Origin: Bacillus sp. sid0103
GTDB taxonomy: Bacteria > Bacillota > Bacilli > Bacillales_B > DSM-18226
Assembly (NCBI RefSeq): GCF_019219025.1
Contig: NZ_JAHUWN010000001.1
Span: 124,001-188,000, forward strand
Length of the DNA: 64,000 nucleotides
Reading direction: 5' to 3'
Shown here piece after piece: positions 36,844 to 51,199 of the stretch. Made by a program: the position numbers and the translations under genes. Position 1 is the first letter of the stretch, and every line of letters begins with the position of its first letter. The notes beneath the pieces are model-generated. The model saw only the letters and a program-made list of their open reading frames with translations, searched no databases and was not told where the DNA came from.

Positions 36844-39522
36844 TTATTTTGTTTTTCTTAACAAAAATGACCCTGCTAGTAAAAAAGTTGGAATGGATGA
36901 TAACCCAACAATCAATAACCAATCCTTAGCTGCAATCGGCAGCGTGTGGAAAATCGGCTGCAGGGGCTGATAATAAATAACAACAAACATCAAGGCAAGT
37001 GAAGAGATAACGGCCCAAACAAGATATGGATTCCCGAAAGGATTTCTTGAGAGAACTGATTTTTCACTGCGGCAATCAAATACATGTATGAGCTGTGCCA
37101 TGACGAGTGTAGCAAAGGCGACGGTTTGTGCATATTGTAACTTTGCTGGGTCGTTATGATAGACAACTATAAAGGATAGCAATGTTACAATCCCTATAAG
37201 GAAGCCCCTCGATACCACCTTCCAGCCTAACCCGCGAGAAAAAACACCTTCATCTGGACTGCGAGGCTTACGTTTCATCACGTTTTCTTCTGGACGATCA
37301 AGTCCAAGTGCCATAGCTGGCAGACCATCTGTAACTAAATTTACCCATAGAATTTGGATCGGGATAAGCGGGAGTGGGAGCGCTAAAAGCATCGCAAACA
37401 ACATCACCAAAATTTCCCCAACATTGGAAGCCAGTAAGTAACGGACAAATTTCCGAATATTTTCATATATATTTCTGCCCTCTACGATTGCAGCTTTTAT
37501 TGTGGCAAAGTTATCATCTAACAAAACAAGCGCAGAAGCTTCTTTGGCAACATCGGTTCCTGTAATTCCCATAGCCACTCCAATATCGGCAGCTTTAATA
37601 GCCGGAGCATCGTTTACTCCATCTCCCGTCATCGCAACAATATGACCGCGATTTTGTAATGCTTTGACAATTTTTAGTTTATGCTCTGGTGAAACCCTGG
37701 CAAAAACGGAAACATCATCAACAACTTCTTCTAATTCTTCGACAGACATTTGAGATAAGGCATTCCCATCAATAACCTTACTTTTATTGTTGATGATTCC
37801 AAGTTGGGAAGCAATTGCTTTTGCGGTGATCACATGGTCACCGGTAATCATAACCGTTTTTATACCTGCTTCCTTACATTCCTTAACCGCCTTTTTCACT
37901 TCAGGTCTTGGCGGATCAATCATTCCCTGGATACCAATTAACGTTAAATTCTTCTCTGCTTCCTGCTCACTTAATATAACAGTGTTAGCTTGTATTGGTT
38001 TATAAGCAATCGCAATCGTGCGCAGGGCCTGTGCCGCAAGGCCGTTTATTGCATCTTGTACCTTGAACTGTGTTTCTTTATTTAGGAATTGTGATCTCTC
38101 ATCCCAAAGGACAGATTCACTAATTCCTAAGATGACGTCAGGTGCCCCTTTGGTGACAATAAAATGTCTTCCCTGCTTGTCTTTCACATGGACGCTCATC
38201 ATTTTTCGAGAAGAATCAAATGGGAATTCTTTAATAATTGAAAATTCATTTAATAATTTAAGACGATCAAATCCTGCTTTCATGGCACTAACTAACAGTG
38301 CCCCTTCGGTTGGATCTCCATCTAGAAAATAATCATCATCCCTGACAACTAAATCTGAATGATTACATAGCATCCCAAAGATCAGCATTTGCTGTAATGC
38401 TTTTTCCTCTCGAGGATTAATAGTTCGCTCATTTCTATAAAAATTACCTTGCGGTTGATAGCCTACCCCGTCCACTGTCCAGGTTTGACCTCCGCTCCAT
38501 AAATGGGTAACAGTCATTTTGTTTTGTGTCATTGTTCCCGTTTTATCAGAACAAATAACCGATGCACAGCCAAGTGTTTCAACGGCTGGAAGCTTTCTAA
38601 CAATCGCATTTTTCTTAATCATTTTTTGAACACCGAGAGATAATGCCACTGTTACAATCGCTGGGAGCCCTTCTGGAATGGCAGCTACTGCTAGCGAAAC
38701 ACCTGCTAAAAACATCTCATAGATGTCGTGCCCTCTTAAAACACCCACGGCTACCACAAGAACTGTTAACAACAATGCTACCGTTATTAAGATTTTTCCG
38801 AGTTGCTCTAAGCGGCGCTGTAATGGCGTATCTTGTGTTTCGGCATTTTGGAGTAAATCAGCAATTTGACCCATAGCTGTTTTCATTCCTGTTGCAATAA
38901 CGACTCCAACCCCGCTTCCCCTCGTGATCATCGTACCCATAAAGGCAATATTCTCCATATCACCTATTCCTGGGTTAGGATTGGATAGGGACTCAATCTG
39001 CTTGGAAACAGGAACAGATTCACCTGTAAGGGCCGATTCCTCAATCTCTAAACTTTTTGACTCAATTACCCTAACATCGGCACCGATACGGTCACCGCTT
39101 CCAAACTTCACTATATCACCAATGACAATTTCTTTTGAAGGGATTTTGGTCCACTGTCCGTCTCGAAGAACGGAAACTTGTGGTGCAGATAATTCTTTTA
39201 AAGCCTGTAGCGATTTTTCTGCTCTTCTTTCTTGAAAAAAGCCAAGAAATCCGTTAATAATGACGATGGCGATTATCGCGATGGCATCAATGTATTCGCC
39301 TAGCAATCCCGATATCAGTGTAGCTGCGAGAAGCACTAAGACCATAAAATCCTTAAATTGACTAAAAAATAAGAGTAAAACTGATTGCTTTTCTCCTTCA
39401 TCCAATTCATTTAGTCCGTGCAGTTTCATCCGTTTTTTTACTTCTTCATGTGTCAATCCAGAAGAAAAGTCGGTTTCTAAGGCCTTTTCTACTTGTTCTA
39501 TCTTCATTTCATGAAATTTCAT
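36844..39522 (-). CDS. yloB: Calcium-translocating P-type ATPase YloB
   Basis: The 892-residue SERCA-type pump moves Ca2+ out of the cytoplasm using ATP. Domains in order: cation-ATPase N-terminal segment, TM1-2, actuator with TGES, TM3-4 with the calcium site AAIPEGLP, phosphorylation site CSDKTGTMTQN, nucleotide domain, hinge TGDGVNDAPA, and six C-terminal membrane helices. In B. subtilis YloB is expressed during sporulation and helps spore heat resistance. It is transcribed away from rqcH. Confidence 0.95.
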   Translation of the reverse strand: MKFHEMKIEQVEKALETDFSSGLTHEEVKKRMKLHGLNELDEGEKQSVLLLFFSQFKDFMVLVLLAATLISGLLGEYIDAIAIIAIVIINGFLGFFQERRAEKSLQALKELSAPQVSVLRDGQWTKIPSKEIVIGDIVKFGSGDRIGADVRVIESKSLEIEESALTGESVPVSKQIESLSNPNPGIGDMENIAFMGTMITRGSGVGVVIATGMKTAMGQIADLLQNAETQDTPLQRRLEQLGKILITVALLLTVLVVAVGVLRGHDIYEMFLAGVSLAVAAIPEGLPAIVTVALSLGVQKMIKKNAIVRKLPAVETLGCASVICSDKTGTMTQNKMTVTHLWSGGQTWTVDGVGYQPQGNFYRNERTINPREEKALQQMLIFGMLCNHSDLVVRDDDYFLDGDPTEGALLVSAMKAGFDRLKLLNEFSIIKEFPFDSSRKMMSVHVKDKQGRHFIVTKGAPDVILGISESVLWDERSQFLNKETQFKVQDAINGLAAQALRTIAIAYKPIQANTVILSEQEAEKNLTLIGIQGMIDPPRPEVKKAVKECKEAGIKTVMITGDHVITAKAIASQLGIINNKSKVIDGNALSQMSVEELEEVVDDVSVFARVSPEHKLKIVKALQNRGHIVAMTGDGVNDAPAIKAADIGVAMGITGTDVAKEASALVLLDDNFATIKAAIVEGRNIYENIRKFVRYLLASNVGEILVMLFAMLLALPLPLIPIQILWVNLVTDGLPAMALGLDRPEENVMKRKPRSPDEGVFSRGLGWKVVSRGFLIGIVTLLSFIVVYHNDPAKLQYAQTVAFATLVMAQLIHVFDCRSEKSVLSRNPFGNPYLVWAVISSLALMFVVIYYQPLQPIFHTLPIAAKDWLLIVGLSSIPTFLLAGSFLLRKTK

Positions 39523-39644
39523 CCGACCATCTCACTTCCCCCTTTAAATACCAATAAATACATGCTCTAAAGAAAGCTTATTCAGGGTCGTCCCAAAAAA
39601 TGCTATGATATAGTGAAAGATAAAATAGATAATAGGTTAATTAT

Positions 39645-39673
39645 AAGACAGTCTTTTTATAGTAAGCTATAAT
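39645..39673 (+). promoter_or_regulatory. Sigma-A promoter of rqcH
   Basis: AAGACA, a 17-nt spacer and a perfect TATAAT, about 30 nt before the rqcH ATG. Confidence 0.72.
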
Positions 39674-39706
39674 GAATTCATATGATTGTAGTAAAGGATG
39701 TTTTCC

Positions 39707-41416
39707 ATGTCATTTGATGGTTTATTTACAAAAGCAATGGTGGGTGAGCTAGTCCGTTCGCTAAAGGGCGGAAGGATTAATAAAGTTCATCAGCCCTATA
39801 AAAATGAAGTGATTCTCACCATTCGCGCCAATGGTGTTAATCAAAAGCTGCTATTATCAGCACACCCAAGCTATGCAAGGGTCCAATTCACTGAAGAAGC
39901 CTATGATAATCCAAGTGAGCCGCCAATGTTCTGTATGCTGCTTAGGAAACATATTGAGGGTTACATTTTAGAGGATTTATATCAAAAAGAAACGGACCGA
40001 ATAATTGTATTAGAAATTAAGGGCAGGAATGAGATTGGTGATATCAGCTATAAGCAATTAATTATTGAAATAATGGGGAGACATAGCAATATTGTTCTGA
40101 TTGATAAATCGCGGAATATCATTCTTGACAGCATCAAACATGTCTCGTTTGCACTCAACAGCCATAGGGCCATTTTGCCAGGCCAGCCTTATGTTTCTCC
40201 ACCTGAACAACATAAGCAAAATCCATTTCAGTGTGAAAAAGATGATCTACTAAGGAAACTTGATTTTAATGCGGGAAAAATGGACCGCCAATTAGTTGAG
40301 CAATTCGCAGGAATATCGCCTCTTTTTGCCAAGGAAGTAATGTTCCAAAGCGGTCTTGCCAATCGAACAACTGTACCGGAAACGTTCATTAATATGATAA
40401 AAAGGGTGGAAACAGGGGAGATTCTCCCTTCGATAATGACAGCAGGCGGTAAAGATTCCTTTTATTTATTCCCTCTTGAGCATTTAAAAGGAGAAGTTAA
40501 AACCTTTTCTACTCTAAGTGAAATGCTTGACCGTTTTTATTTTGGCAAAGCTGAAAGAGATCGGGTAAAGCAGCAAGGAAATGATATCGAACGATTTATT
40601 CATAATGAAAAAGAAAAGAATGAAAAGAAAATAGACAAACTGAAAGCAACATTAAAAGAAGCAGAGCGTGCTGAACAATTTCAACGCTTTGGGGAGCTAT
40701 TAACAGCTAATTTATATGCTGCCAGCAAAGGGATGCGTGAAATTGAAGTTCTTAATTATTATGATGAATCTGGTGGGACGATTACAATTCCTCTTGATCC
40801 ACGGAAGACACCTTCTGAAAATGCCCAGAGGTATTTTTCTAAATACCAAAAGGCCAAAAATGCGGTCGAGGTTGTTGTAGAGCAAATTGATAAAGCAAAT
40901 GTGGAAGTAACCTACTTTGATAATTTATTGCAGCAGATACAAGCAGCTTCTCCTAAGGATATCCAAGAGATTCGTGAAGAACTGGTAGAGGGCGGCTATA
41001 TTCGCGAACGGCAAAAGAAGAAACTGAAGAAGGCACAGAATAGTAAGCCAATTTTAGATCATTTTGTATCTACCGATGGGACGGATATTATCGTTGGGAA
41101 AAATAATAAACAAAATGACTATTTAACAAATAAATTGGCAGCAAGGGATGAAATTTGGCTCCATACGAAGGACATCCCTGGCTCTCATGTGGTGATTCGC
41201 AGCAAAGAACCATCTAATGAAACAATTCGTGAAGCGGCCGTTTTAGCCTCTTACTTCAGTAAAGCACGTAATTCCAGCTCAGTCCCTGTTGATTATACCA
41301 GGGTCCGGTTTGTTAAAAAGCCAAGCGGCGCCAAGCCGGGGTTTGTTATTTATGATAATCAACAGACGTTATTTGTCACGCCGGATGAAGAATTGGTACT
41401 TAAATTGAAGAAATAG
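39707..41416 (+). CDS. rqcH: Ribosome quality control factor RqcH (NFACT, YloA/FbpA)
   Basis: The 569-residue NFACT protein binds obstructed 50S subunits that carry peptidyl-tRNA and recruits tRNA-Ala to add C-terminal poly-alanine degrons. It has the NFACT-N domain (starts [16 protein letters not shown]), a central coiled coil (about 290-430, [21 protein letters not shown]) and the NFACT-R domain with [18 protein letters not shown] use the ATG at 39707, behind AAAGGA. It stands alone between divergent yloB and convergent pyrE, with its own promoter and terminator. Confidence 0.96.
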   Translation: MSFDGLFTKAMVGELVRSLKGGRINKVHQPYKNEVILTIRANGVNQKLLLSAHPSYARVQFTEEAYDNPSEPPMFCMLLRKHIEGYILEDLYQKETDRIIVLEIKGRNEIGDISYKQLIIEIMGRHSNIVLIDKSRNIILDSIKHVSFALNSHRAILPGQPYVSPPEQHKQNPFQCEKDDLLRKLDFNAGKMDRQLVEQFAGISPLFAKEVMFQSGLANRTTVPETFINMIKRVETGEILPSIMTAGGKDSFYLFPLEHLKGEVKTFSTLSEMLDRFYFGKAERDRVKQQGNDIERFIHNEKEKNEKKIDKLKATLKEAERAEQFQRFGELLTANLYAASKGMREIEVLNYYDESGGTITIPLDPRKTPSENAQRYFSKYQKAKNAVEVVVEQIDKANVEVTYFDNLLQQIQAASPKDIQEIREELVEGGYIRERQKKKLKKAQNSKPILDHFVSTDGTDIIVGKNNKQNDYLTNKLAARDEIWLHTKDIPGSHVVIRSKEPSNETIREAAVLASYFSKARNSSSVPVDYTRVRFVKKPSGAKPGFVIYDNQQTLFVTPDEELVLKLKK

Positions 41417-41423
41417 AAAGGAA

Positions 41424-41459
41424 AGAGGGCATCCGCAAGGTCTCGGATGCCCTCTTTTT
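41424..41459 (+). terminator. Terminator shared by convergent rqcH and pyrE
   Basis: A 12-bp perfect stem AGAGGGCATCCG / CGGATGCCCTCT, followed by TTTTTC on the plus strand and TTTCCTTTC on the minus. It probably ends both convergent transcripts. Confidence 0.88.
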
Positions 41460-41462
41460 CTA

Positions 41463-41534
41463 TTTATCAGCGGATTTTACCTGTTTATCAGCGAAACCAC
41501 ATGATTTATCAGCGTTAATTTCATTTTATCAGCG
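41463..41534. repeat. Four 10-bp direct repeats at about 21-bp spacing
   Basis: TTTATCAGCG occurs at 41463, 41484, 41505 and 41525, with unrelated spacers of 10-11 nt. The last copy contains the pyrE stop codon. Function is unknown; see findings. Confidence 0.8.
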
Positions 41535-42172
41535 AATCTGCGTTTCCACGAAGTGGCTGCTCCATTCAGAAGGGTCTTTACTCCATAAAAGGAGACTTTT
41601 CTGATCCTCTTCAGTAACTATACCCTTAGAAATTGCTACTTCTATTAATGTTTCAAAATCAGTCAGTGATTTACTTTTAATCTCGTTTTCCTGAAGCAGT
41701 TCTTTTCCCTTTTCAAGGCCATATGTAAAAATGGAAACCACACCAAGCACGTCACAGCCAGCTTCCCTTAATGCTTGAACAGCCGTAATCACACTGCCTC
41801 CAGTAGAAATCAAATCTTCGACTACGACTACCTTTTGGCCTGCCTCAGCTTTTCCTTCAATCTGATTCCCTTTACCGTGTCCTTTTGCTTTCGAACGAAC
41901 GTAGCACATAGGAAGCTCCATTAGGTCGCTGACCCATGCGGCATGAGGGATACCTGCCGTGGCAGTTCCTGCAATGACCTCCGTTCCAGGGAAATTTTCT
42001 TGAATCAGCTGCTGCAGCCCAGCAGCAATTGCTTTTCTTACCTCAGGGTATGAAAGAGTTAGGCGATTATCACAATAGATTGGGGAACGAAGTCCTGATG
42101 CCCATGTAAACGGATCCTCGGGCTTCAAGGCAACCGCGTTGATTTCTAGTAATTTTTCTGCAATTAATTTTT

Positions 42173-42176
<4 letters not shown>
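41529..42176 (-). CDS. pyrE: Orotate phosphoribosyltransferase
   Basis: The 215-residue enzyme joins orotate to PRPP to give OMP. The PRPP loop is [13 protein letters not shown], and the N-terminal part has [18 protein letters not shown] take the ATG at 42176, with GGAAGGGAG upstream; it overlaps the pyrF stop by 4 nt. Last gene of the pyr operon; its final codons lie within a 21-bp phased repeat array. Confidence 0.97.
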
Positions 42177-44568
<2,392 letters not shown>

Positions 44569-44572
<4 letters not shown>

Positions 44573-47500
44573 GCAAACACGGCCTCCTTTTTCATCGCTG
44601 TCATTGGTTCTGCTGAAAAGTTCATTGATTCAATTACTTTTAAGATCGCATCAGCCGTGTCTAGTGAAGTTAAGCATGGGACTCCATTTTCAACAGCTTC
44701 CCGGCGAATTCTAAACCCGTCACGTTCAGGCTGTTTCCCTTTTGTTAATGTATTGATAATGAACTGTGCCTCACCATGATGAATGACATCTAATAAAGTT
44801 TTTCCTTCTGAACCAATTTTGCCGACAACCTTCACTCTTAGGCCTGCTTCTTCTAATATAGCCGCTGTTCCGCTTGTTGCCATTAAACGATAGCCGTTTG
44901 CAGAGAAACGTTTCGCAAGTTTTAAGGCTTCCTGCTTATCCTTATCTGCTACCGTAAACAATACGGTACCGAACTGCTGAATTTTCATACCTGAAGCAAC
45001 TAAGCCTTTGTATAGGGCTTTTTCGAGTGTAACATCCTTACCCATTACTTCTCCTGTCGACTTCATTTCAGGTCCGAGCGTAATATCGACACTCTTCAAT
45101 TTAGCAAAGGAGAAAACCGGAACTTTAACGTATACTCCTTCTTTCTCAGTAACTAGTCCTGGGATGAAGCCTTGGTCGAGAATCGATACCCCAAGGATCG
45201 CTTTCGTTGCGATTTTTGCCATTGGGATATTCGTAATTTTACTTAAGAATGGAACGGTACGGCTTGATCTTGGGTTTACCTCTAGTACATAAACATGATC
45301 TCCCGCGAGCACATATTGAATGTTTAGTAGTCCAATAATATTTAGGCCCTTCGCTAATTTCTCGGTGTACTCAACAAGTGTTTGTTTTACTTTTTCACTA
45401 AGAGTTTGCGGAGGATAAACTGCAATTGAGTCACCTGAATGAACCCCTGCTCGTTCGATATGTTCCATAATACCCGGGATTAAAACATTAGTGCCGTCAC
45501 AAATAGCATCAACTTCAATTTCTTTTCCTGTTAAGTAACGGTCAATCAAGACTGGATGCTCTGGATTCACTTTTACAGCGTTTTTCATATAGTGAAGAAG
45601 TTCTTCTTCATGGTAGACAATTTCCATAGCTCTTCCACCAAGCACATAAGAAGGACGGACAAGGACTGGATAACCTATTTCTTCGGCGATAACAAGAGCT
45701 TGTTCCACTGACATGGCTGTTTTCCCTAATGGCTGTGGAATGTTTAACTTTTCTAGCGCCTGTTCAAATTTATCACGATTTTCAGCACGGTCTAGGTCTT
45801 CTAAGCTTGTTCCGAGAATTTTCACGCCGTTTTCTTCAAGTTTTGCAGCCAAGTTGATCGCAGTTTGTCCGCCAAACTGAACGACTACCCCCATTGGTTT
45901 CTCTAAATTAATAATACTCATAACATCTTCGATCGTCAGTGGTTCGAAGTAAAGCTTGTCGGAAATACTGAAGTCGGTAGATACTGTTTCAGGATTGTTG
46001 TTAATGATAATCGCTTCATAGCCTGCTTCTTTAATGGCTTTTACAGAGTGTACGGTCGCATAATCAAATTCAATTCCCTGGCCGATTCGAATTGGGCCAG
46101 ACCCTAGTACAATGACACTATTTTTCTCTGTCACAATTGACTCGTTTTCGTCTTCATATGTGCCATAGTAGTATGGTGTTGCCGATTCAAATTCGGCTGC
46201 ACAAGTATCAACCATTTTATAAACTGGGATAATACCGAGATTTTTTCTTGTATTATAAATTTCTTTTTCGGATGTATTCCAAAGCTGGGCGATTTTTTTA
46301 TCAGTAAAGCCTTTTTGTTTTGCCTCTAGCAGGATTTCAGTATCAAAAGGGTGGGCTGCAAGAATTGATTCCAGTTCAATAATACCTTCCATCTTCTTTA
46401 AGAAGAATAAGTCTATTTTGCTCCATTGATGAATTGTCTCTATGGTTAATCCACGTTTTAACCCTTCTGCGATGTAAAAGAGGCGTTCGTCCCCTGCTTT
46501 GCGAATCCGTTTTTCGAGTAATTCATCATCGATTTCTGCAGCGTCGTTTAATTCGAAATGATAAACCCCTGCCTCAAGTGATCGGATCGCTTTCAATAAG
46601 GATTCTTCAAATGTACGGCCAATCGCCATAATCTCTCCCGTTGCTTTCATTTGCGTTCCAAGTGAACGGTTACCCGATTCAAACTTGTCAAACGGCCATC
46701 TCGGGATTTTGGTTACGATATAATCTAGCGCCGGTTCAAAGCTTGCATACGTTTTTCCTGTAACAGGGTTTAACATTTCATCAAGTGTTAAACCGACTGC
46801 AATCTTAGCAGCAAGCTTAGCAATTGGATAACCGGTTGCTTTGGACGCTAGTGCTGAAGAACGGCTAACACGTGGATTTACTTCAATAATATAGTAATTA
46901 AAGCTATCTGGATCTAGAGCAAGCTGAACATTACAGCCACCTTCAATTCCTAAGGCACGGATTATCTTTAACGAAACATTTCGAAGCAGCTGGTATTCAC
47001 GATCGCTTAATGTCTGACTTGGAGCAACGACGATGGAATCTCCGGTATGGACCCCGACCGGATCGATGTTTTCCATATTACAAACAACAATCGCATTGTC
47101 ATTTCTATCTCGCATTACTTCGTATTCAATTTCCTTGAAGCCAGCGATACTTTTTTCTAGCAGACATTGATTCACTGGGCTGTGCTTTAATCCGCTTGTG
47201 ACAATTTCCTCTAGTTCCTCGTCGTTATGACAGATACCGCCTCCTGTTCCTCCTAATGTAAACGCTGGTCGAACAATCACAGGGAAACCAATTTTTTCAA
47301 CGAATGCTTTTGCTTCAGCTAATTCATGGATTATTTCGCTATCGGGTACTGGTTCGTTTAATTCATTCATAAGGCTGCGGAAAAGGTCGCGGTCCTCTGC
47401 TTGGTTAATCGCTGAAAGTTTCGTACCAAGAATTTCTACTTCGCATTCAGCTAAAACGCCTGATTTTGTTAGTTCGACAGCCAGGTTAAGACCGGTTTGT

Positions 47501-47775
47501 CCGCCAAGAGTCGCGAGAAGCGCATCTGGACGTTCTTTGCGAATGATTCTGCTGACGAATTCTACAGTCAAGGGCTCGATATAAACGGCATCTGCCATCT
47601 CTGTATCTGTCATGATGGTGGCAGGATTGGAGTTAACTAGAATAACACGGTAGCCTTCTTCTTTAAGAGCGATACATGCTTGGGCACCGGCATAGTCAAA
47701 TTCTGCAGCCTGCCCGATGACAATTGGTCCTGAACCGATTACTAAAATGGAGTTGATATCTGTACGTTTAGGCAT
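44569..47775 (-). CDS. carB: Carbamoyl-phosphate synthase large subunit (PyrAB)
   Basis: The 1068-residue enzyme makes carbamoyl phosphate from bicarbonate, ATP and ammonia delivered by CarA. Two homologous ATP-grasp halves are visible, starting near [22 protein letters not shown] and [20 protein letters not shown], followed by a C-terminal MGS-like regulatory domain (from about 930). Length is standard. It overlaps carA by 8 nt and pyrK by 4 nt. Confidence 0.98.
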
Positions 47776-48859
47776 TTGCTGTAACCTCCTGTTTGTTCTT
47801 TTCCATCAAGTCAATAAATTGATTAAATAGGCCGTTTGCATCTTCTGGTCCTGGGGATGCTTCGGGATGGTATTGAACTGTAAATGCTGGATAATCTAGA
47901 TGTTTTAATCCTTCGACTGTTCCGTCATTTACTGCGATGTGAGTAATTTCTAATCTTGTATTCTTAATAGAGTCTTCTTCTACTGTATAGCCGTGATTTT
48001 GCGAGGTAATCGCTATTTTTCCTGTTGATAGGTCTTTGACAGGATGGTTTGAACCGCGATGACCGAATTTCATTTTTTCCGTATTAGCGCCGCACGCTAG
48101 TGCAAACAACTGATGGCCTAAGCAAATTCCGAATAATGGTACTCTGCCTAATACTCCTTTTAACATATCAATCGCTTCTGGTACATCCTTTGGATCCCCA
48201 GGTCCATTTGAAAGCATGATTCCGTCTGGACGCAACTGAAGGATTTCATCTGCAGTTGTGTGATATGGGACGACCACAATATCACAATCCCGCTGGTTGA
48301 GTTCTCGCAGGATTCCGTGCTTCATTCCAAAATCAACGAGGACTACTCTTTTGCCGCGTCCTGGACTTGGATAGGCATTTTTAGTGGAAACTTGTTTTAC
48401 TTGATTTGTTGGAAGCGGTGCTTTACGTAATTGGGCTAAAACCTCATTCGCATCCTTTTCAATGCTGCAGATAGCCCCTTTCAATGTTCCGTATTGACGG
48501 ATAATCCGAGTCAATTTACGTGTATCGATCCCTGCAATTCCTGGGATTTTTTTCATATCAAAATATTCGTCTAAAGTGTATTCGTTTCTCCAGTTAGAAG
48601 GGAAGTCCGCTGCTTCCTTTACAATCAATCCCTTTATTGCAGGATTGATTGATTCGAAATCATCTCGGTTGATTCCGTAATTCCCGATCAATGGATAGGT
48701 AAGGGTTACAATTTGTCCGCAGTAGGATGGGTCAGAAATGATTTCCTGGTAACCGGTCATCCCTGTATTAAAAACGACTTCACCAATTGTTTCCGTATCA
48801 CTGCCAAAGCCTTTACCGATAAAAATGGTTCCATCTTCTAAAATTAGCTGTTTTTTCAT
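47768..48859 (-). CDS. carA: Carbamoyl-phosphate synthase small subunit (PyrAA)
   Basis: The 363-residue glutaminase subunit supplies ammonia to CarB. The C-terminal class I amidotransferase shows the nucleophile in FGICLGHQ and the His-Glu pair in [11 protein letters not shown]. The N-terminal domain begins [17 protein letters not shown]. The ATG at 48859 overlaps the pyrC stop by 4 nt. Placement inside the pyr operon marks it as the pyrimidine-specific enzyme. Confidence 0.97.
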   Translation of the reverse strand: MKKQLILEDGTIFIGKGFGSDTETIGEVVFNTGMTGYQEIISDPSYCGQIVTLTYPLIGNYGINRDDFESINPAIKGLIVKEAADFPSNWRNEYTLDEYFDMKKIPGIAGIDTRKLTRIIRQYGTLKGAICSIEKDANEVLAQLRKAPLPTNQVKQVSTKNAYPSPGRGKRVVLVDFGMKHGILRELNQRDCDIVVVPYHTTADEILQLRPDGIMLSNGPGDPKDVPEAIDMLKGVLGRVPLFGICLGHQLFALACGANTEKMKFGHRGSNHPVKDLSTGKIAITSQNHGYTVEEDSIKNTRLEITHIAVNDGTVEGLKHLDYPAFTVQYHPEASPGPEDANGLFNQFIDLMEKNKQEVTANA

Positions 48860-50142
48860 GCTAATACACATCCTTTTTCCCAAGCAATTTCTCCTCTAGC
48901 GATTGTCATCTCAGGCCATCCCTTACATTTCCAACCGCCAAATGGTGTATTTTTTCCTTTTGATAAGAATTCTTCTGTGTTAATTGCACGTTCTTCCTCT
49001 AAGTTCAACAGTACTAAGTCTGCCGGTGCCCCCACTTCGATTTTCCCGTATGGCAGCGAAAATGCTTCGGCTGGTTTGACTGTTAAATACTCAATTAATT
49101 GTTCGAGTGTGATGATATTCTTTAAAACGAAGTGTGTATATAGTAACGGGAACGCTGTTTCCAGCCCAACAATACCGAACGGTGCAAGCATCATTCCCTC
49201 AAGTTTCTCATCTGCCGTGTGTGGTGCATGATCGGTTGCAATGAAATCAATTGTGCCGTCTAGAAGTCCTTCTATTAAAGCTTTACGGTCTTCTTCATCA
49301 CGAAGCGGCGGATTCATTTTGAAGTTTGCATCAAGACCTGGAATATCATCTTGTGATAACAATAAGTGGTGTGGAGTAACCTCTGCCGTTACCTTGATAC
49401 CTGCTTTTTTGGCCTCTCTAACCACCCGAACAGATTCCTTTGTGCTGATATGGCAGACATGATAATGACAGTCTGCAGCTTCCGCTAACAGGACATCTCT
49501 GGCAATTTGAACGGATTCACAGACTGATGGGATCCCATTCAATCCATGTTCCTTCGCAAATGATCCATCATGGACGGAGCCATTATTGATTAACGTGTTT
49601 TCTTCACAGTGAGCGACAATCGCCATATCAAGTGCGGCTGCTTTACGCATCGCTTCAAGCATCATCGCAGCTGACTGCACGCCGACCCCGTCATCCGAAA
49701 AGGCAAATGCACCCAGAGCTTTCAGTCCTTCAAAATCTGTTAACTCTTGACCTAACTGGCGGATTGTAATCGAAGCATATGGCAGAACCCTAACCTTCGC
49801 CGTATCCTTTATCCGCTTTTGTAAGTCCTCCATATTGTTAATGGTGTCAGGCACCGGTCTTGTGTTTGGCATGTTGGCAATGGTGGTAAATCCGCCTCTT
49901 GCTGCTGCTGCTGTTCCGGTTGCAATGGTTTCCTTTTTTTCTCCGCCTGGTTCACGAAGGTGTACATGCAGGTCGATAAATCCTGGTGCCACTAATTTTC
50001 CTTGTGCGTCTATTGTGCGATCGACGTCCGCATTAATTTGAGTATCGATTTTGGTAATAATCCCATCTTTTATTAATATATCGGCTTGTTTCGTTTCACC
50101 GTTAGATGCTGTGTAGCATGCGTTCTGAATAAGTAGTTTCAT
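48856..50142 (-). CDS. pyrC: Dihydroorotase
   Basis: The 428-residue class I amidohydrolase cyclises carbamoyl-aspartate. The metal-binding HVHLREPG, later His in VAHCEEN and CHISTKE, and the catalytic Asp in IATDHAPH are all present. The ATG at 50142 is preceded by AAGGAGG and lies inside pyrB (41-nt overlap). Longer in-frame starts have no site and add unrelated residues. Confidence 0.97.
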   Translation of the reverse strand: MKLLIQNACYTASNGETKQADILIKDGIITKIDTQINADVDRTIDAQGKLVAPGFIDLHVHLREPGGEKKETIATGTAAAARGGFTTIANMPNTRPVPDTINNMEDLQKRIKDTAKVRVLPYASITIRQLGQELTDFEGLKALGAFAFSDDGVGVQSAAMMLEAMRKAAALDMAIVAHCEENTLINNGSVHDGSFAKEHGLNGIPSVCESVQIARDVLLAEAADCHYHVCHISTKESVRVVREAKKAGIKVTAEVTPHHLLLSQDDIPGLDANFKMNPPLRDEEDRKALIEGLLDGTIDFIATDHAPHTADEKLEGMMLAPFGIVGLETAFPLLYTHFVLKNIITLEQLIEYLTVKPAEAFSLPYGKIEVGAPADLVLLNLEEERAINTEEFLSKGKNTPFGGWKCKGWPEMTIARGEIAWEKGCVLA

Positions 50143-51046
50143 ATTGATTTCCTCCTTCAAGACTTTCAATTGATCTTTTGATTGCCGCCATTCTGACGTA
50201 TACACCATTTTCCATTTGCTTGAATATCCTTGATCGCTTGCACTCGACAAGACTATCAGCTATTTCTACATTTCTATTAACAGGTGCAGGATGCATGATA
50301 ATACTGTCCTGCTTCATCATCTTTTCTCTTTCTAGTGTAAGACCATATTGTTTGTGATATTCATTTGCCGTAAAGCTGCTTTTTTGTTGATGCCGTTCAT
50401 GCTGTACTCGAAGTAACATGACTACATCGGCTTCTTGGATCGCCAAATCAATTGGCCTATACCTTGATATATCTGTACTCCTAGTATCGAACCACTCTTT
50501 TGGTCCCGAAAAAATCACTTCTGCTCCCAGCCTTGTTAGAACATCTGCATTGGAACGTGCTACCCGGCTATGACGAATGTCGCCGATAATGGCAATTTTT
50601 AAGCCTGTGAATTGTCCAAACTCTTGCTGGATTGTCAATAGATCAAGAAGTGATTGCGTCGGATGATGTCCGCATCCATCCCCTCCATTTATGATTGGAA
50701 TGTTTACCTTACCGACCAATTCATCAAAATAGCGATCTTGTTCGTGACGAATGACAATGGAGTTGACACCTATTGATTCTAATGTTTTTACCGTATCGTA
50801 AAGTGTTTCGCCTTTTTGGACACTTGAAGTAAGTACTTCAAAAGGGATTACTTCTAATCCTAATCTCCTTTGGGCCACTTCAAAGCTGCTCTTTGTTCTT
50901 GTGCTCGGTTCAAAAAATAGATTGGCAGTAAACATTTGCCTATCCGGAGACCATTTCATTCCGTTTTTAAAGTTATGAGCATCTGTTAAGATTTGATTAA
51001 TCTCATTCACCTTTAATTCGTTCGTGGTTAGTAAATGACTTAACAT
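50102..51046 (-). CDS. pyrB: Aspartate carbamoyltransferase catalytic subunit
   Basis: The 314-residue enzyme condenses carbamoyl phosphate and aspartate. Carbamoyl phosphate motif [13 protein letters not shown] and HPTQSLLDL, plus aspartate-binding MLLRVQHER, are clear. No pyrI regulatory chain is present, as usual in Bacillus. Its last 12-13 codons overlap pyrC. The third PyrR attenuator lies directly upstream. Confidence 0.97.
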   Translation of the reverse strand: MLSHLLTTNELKVNEINQILTDAHNFKNGMKWSPDRQMFTANLFFEPSTRTKSSFEVAQRRLGLEVIPFEVLTSSVQKGETLYDTVKTLESIGVNSIVIRHEQDRYFDELVGKVNIPIINGGDGCGHHPTQSLLDLLTIQQEFGQFTGLKIAIIGDIRHSRVARSNADVLTRLGAEVIFSGPKEWFDTRSTDISRYRPIDLAIQEADVVMLLRVQHERHQQKSSFTANEYHKQYGLTLEREKMMKQDSIIMHPAPVNRNVEIADSLVECKRSRIFKQMENGVYVRMAAIKRSIESLEGGNQYETTYSERMLHSI

Positions 51047-51073
51047 CAATCATCCCGCCTCTCTCATTTTGAA

Positions 51074-51185
51074 TAAAAAACACCCTGACCGTAAAGTTCA
51101 GGGTGTAGGTATGACAACATAATCCATGAGTCAAAATCATGGTATTAAGCATACACCCTTTTAAACCTCTCTGGATTTATTTAAA
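51074..51185 (-). promoter_or_regulatory. PyrR attenuator before pyrB
   Basis: In RNA order: PyrR-binding loop AATCCAGAGAGGTT (51164-51177), a middle region able to form the antiterminator, then the terminator stem ACACCCTGA / TCAGGGTGT with T-run (51074-51106). With UMP or UTP, PyrR binding favours termination. Confidence 0.9.
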
Positions 51186-51199
51186 GAGTTGAAACTAAA

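Noticed and set aside
41463..41534. Phased TTTATCAGCG copies as a CRISPR array
   Set aside because: Repeats of 10 bp with 10-11 bp spacers are far too short, and no cas genes are present.
50142..50250. Upstream in-frame extension of pyrC by 36 residues
   Set aside because: The extra peptide is pyrB read in another frame; AAGGAGG directly precedes the ATG at 50142.
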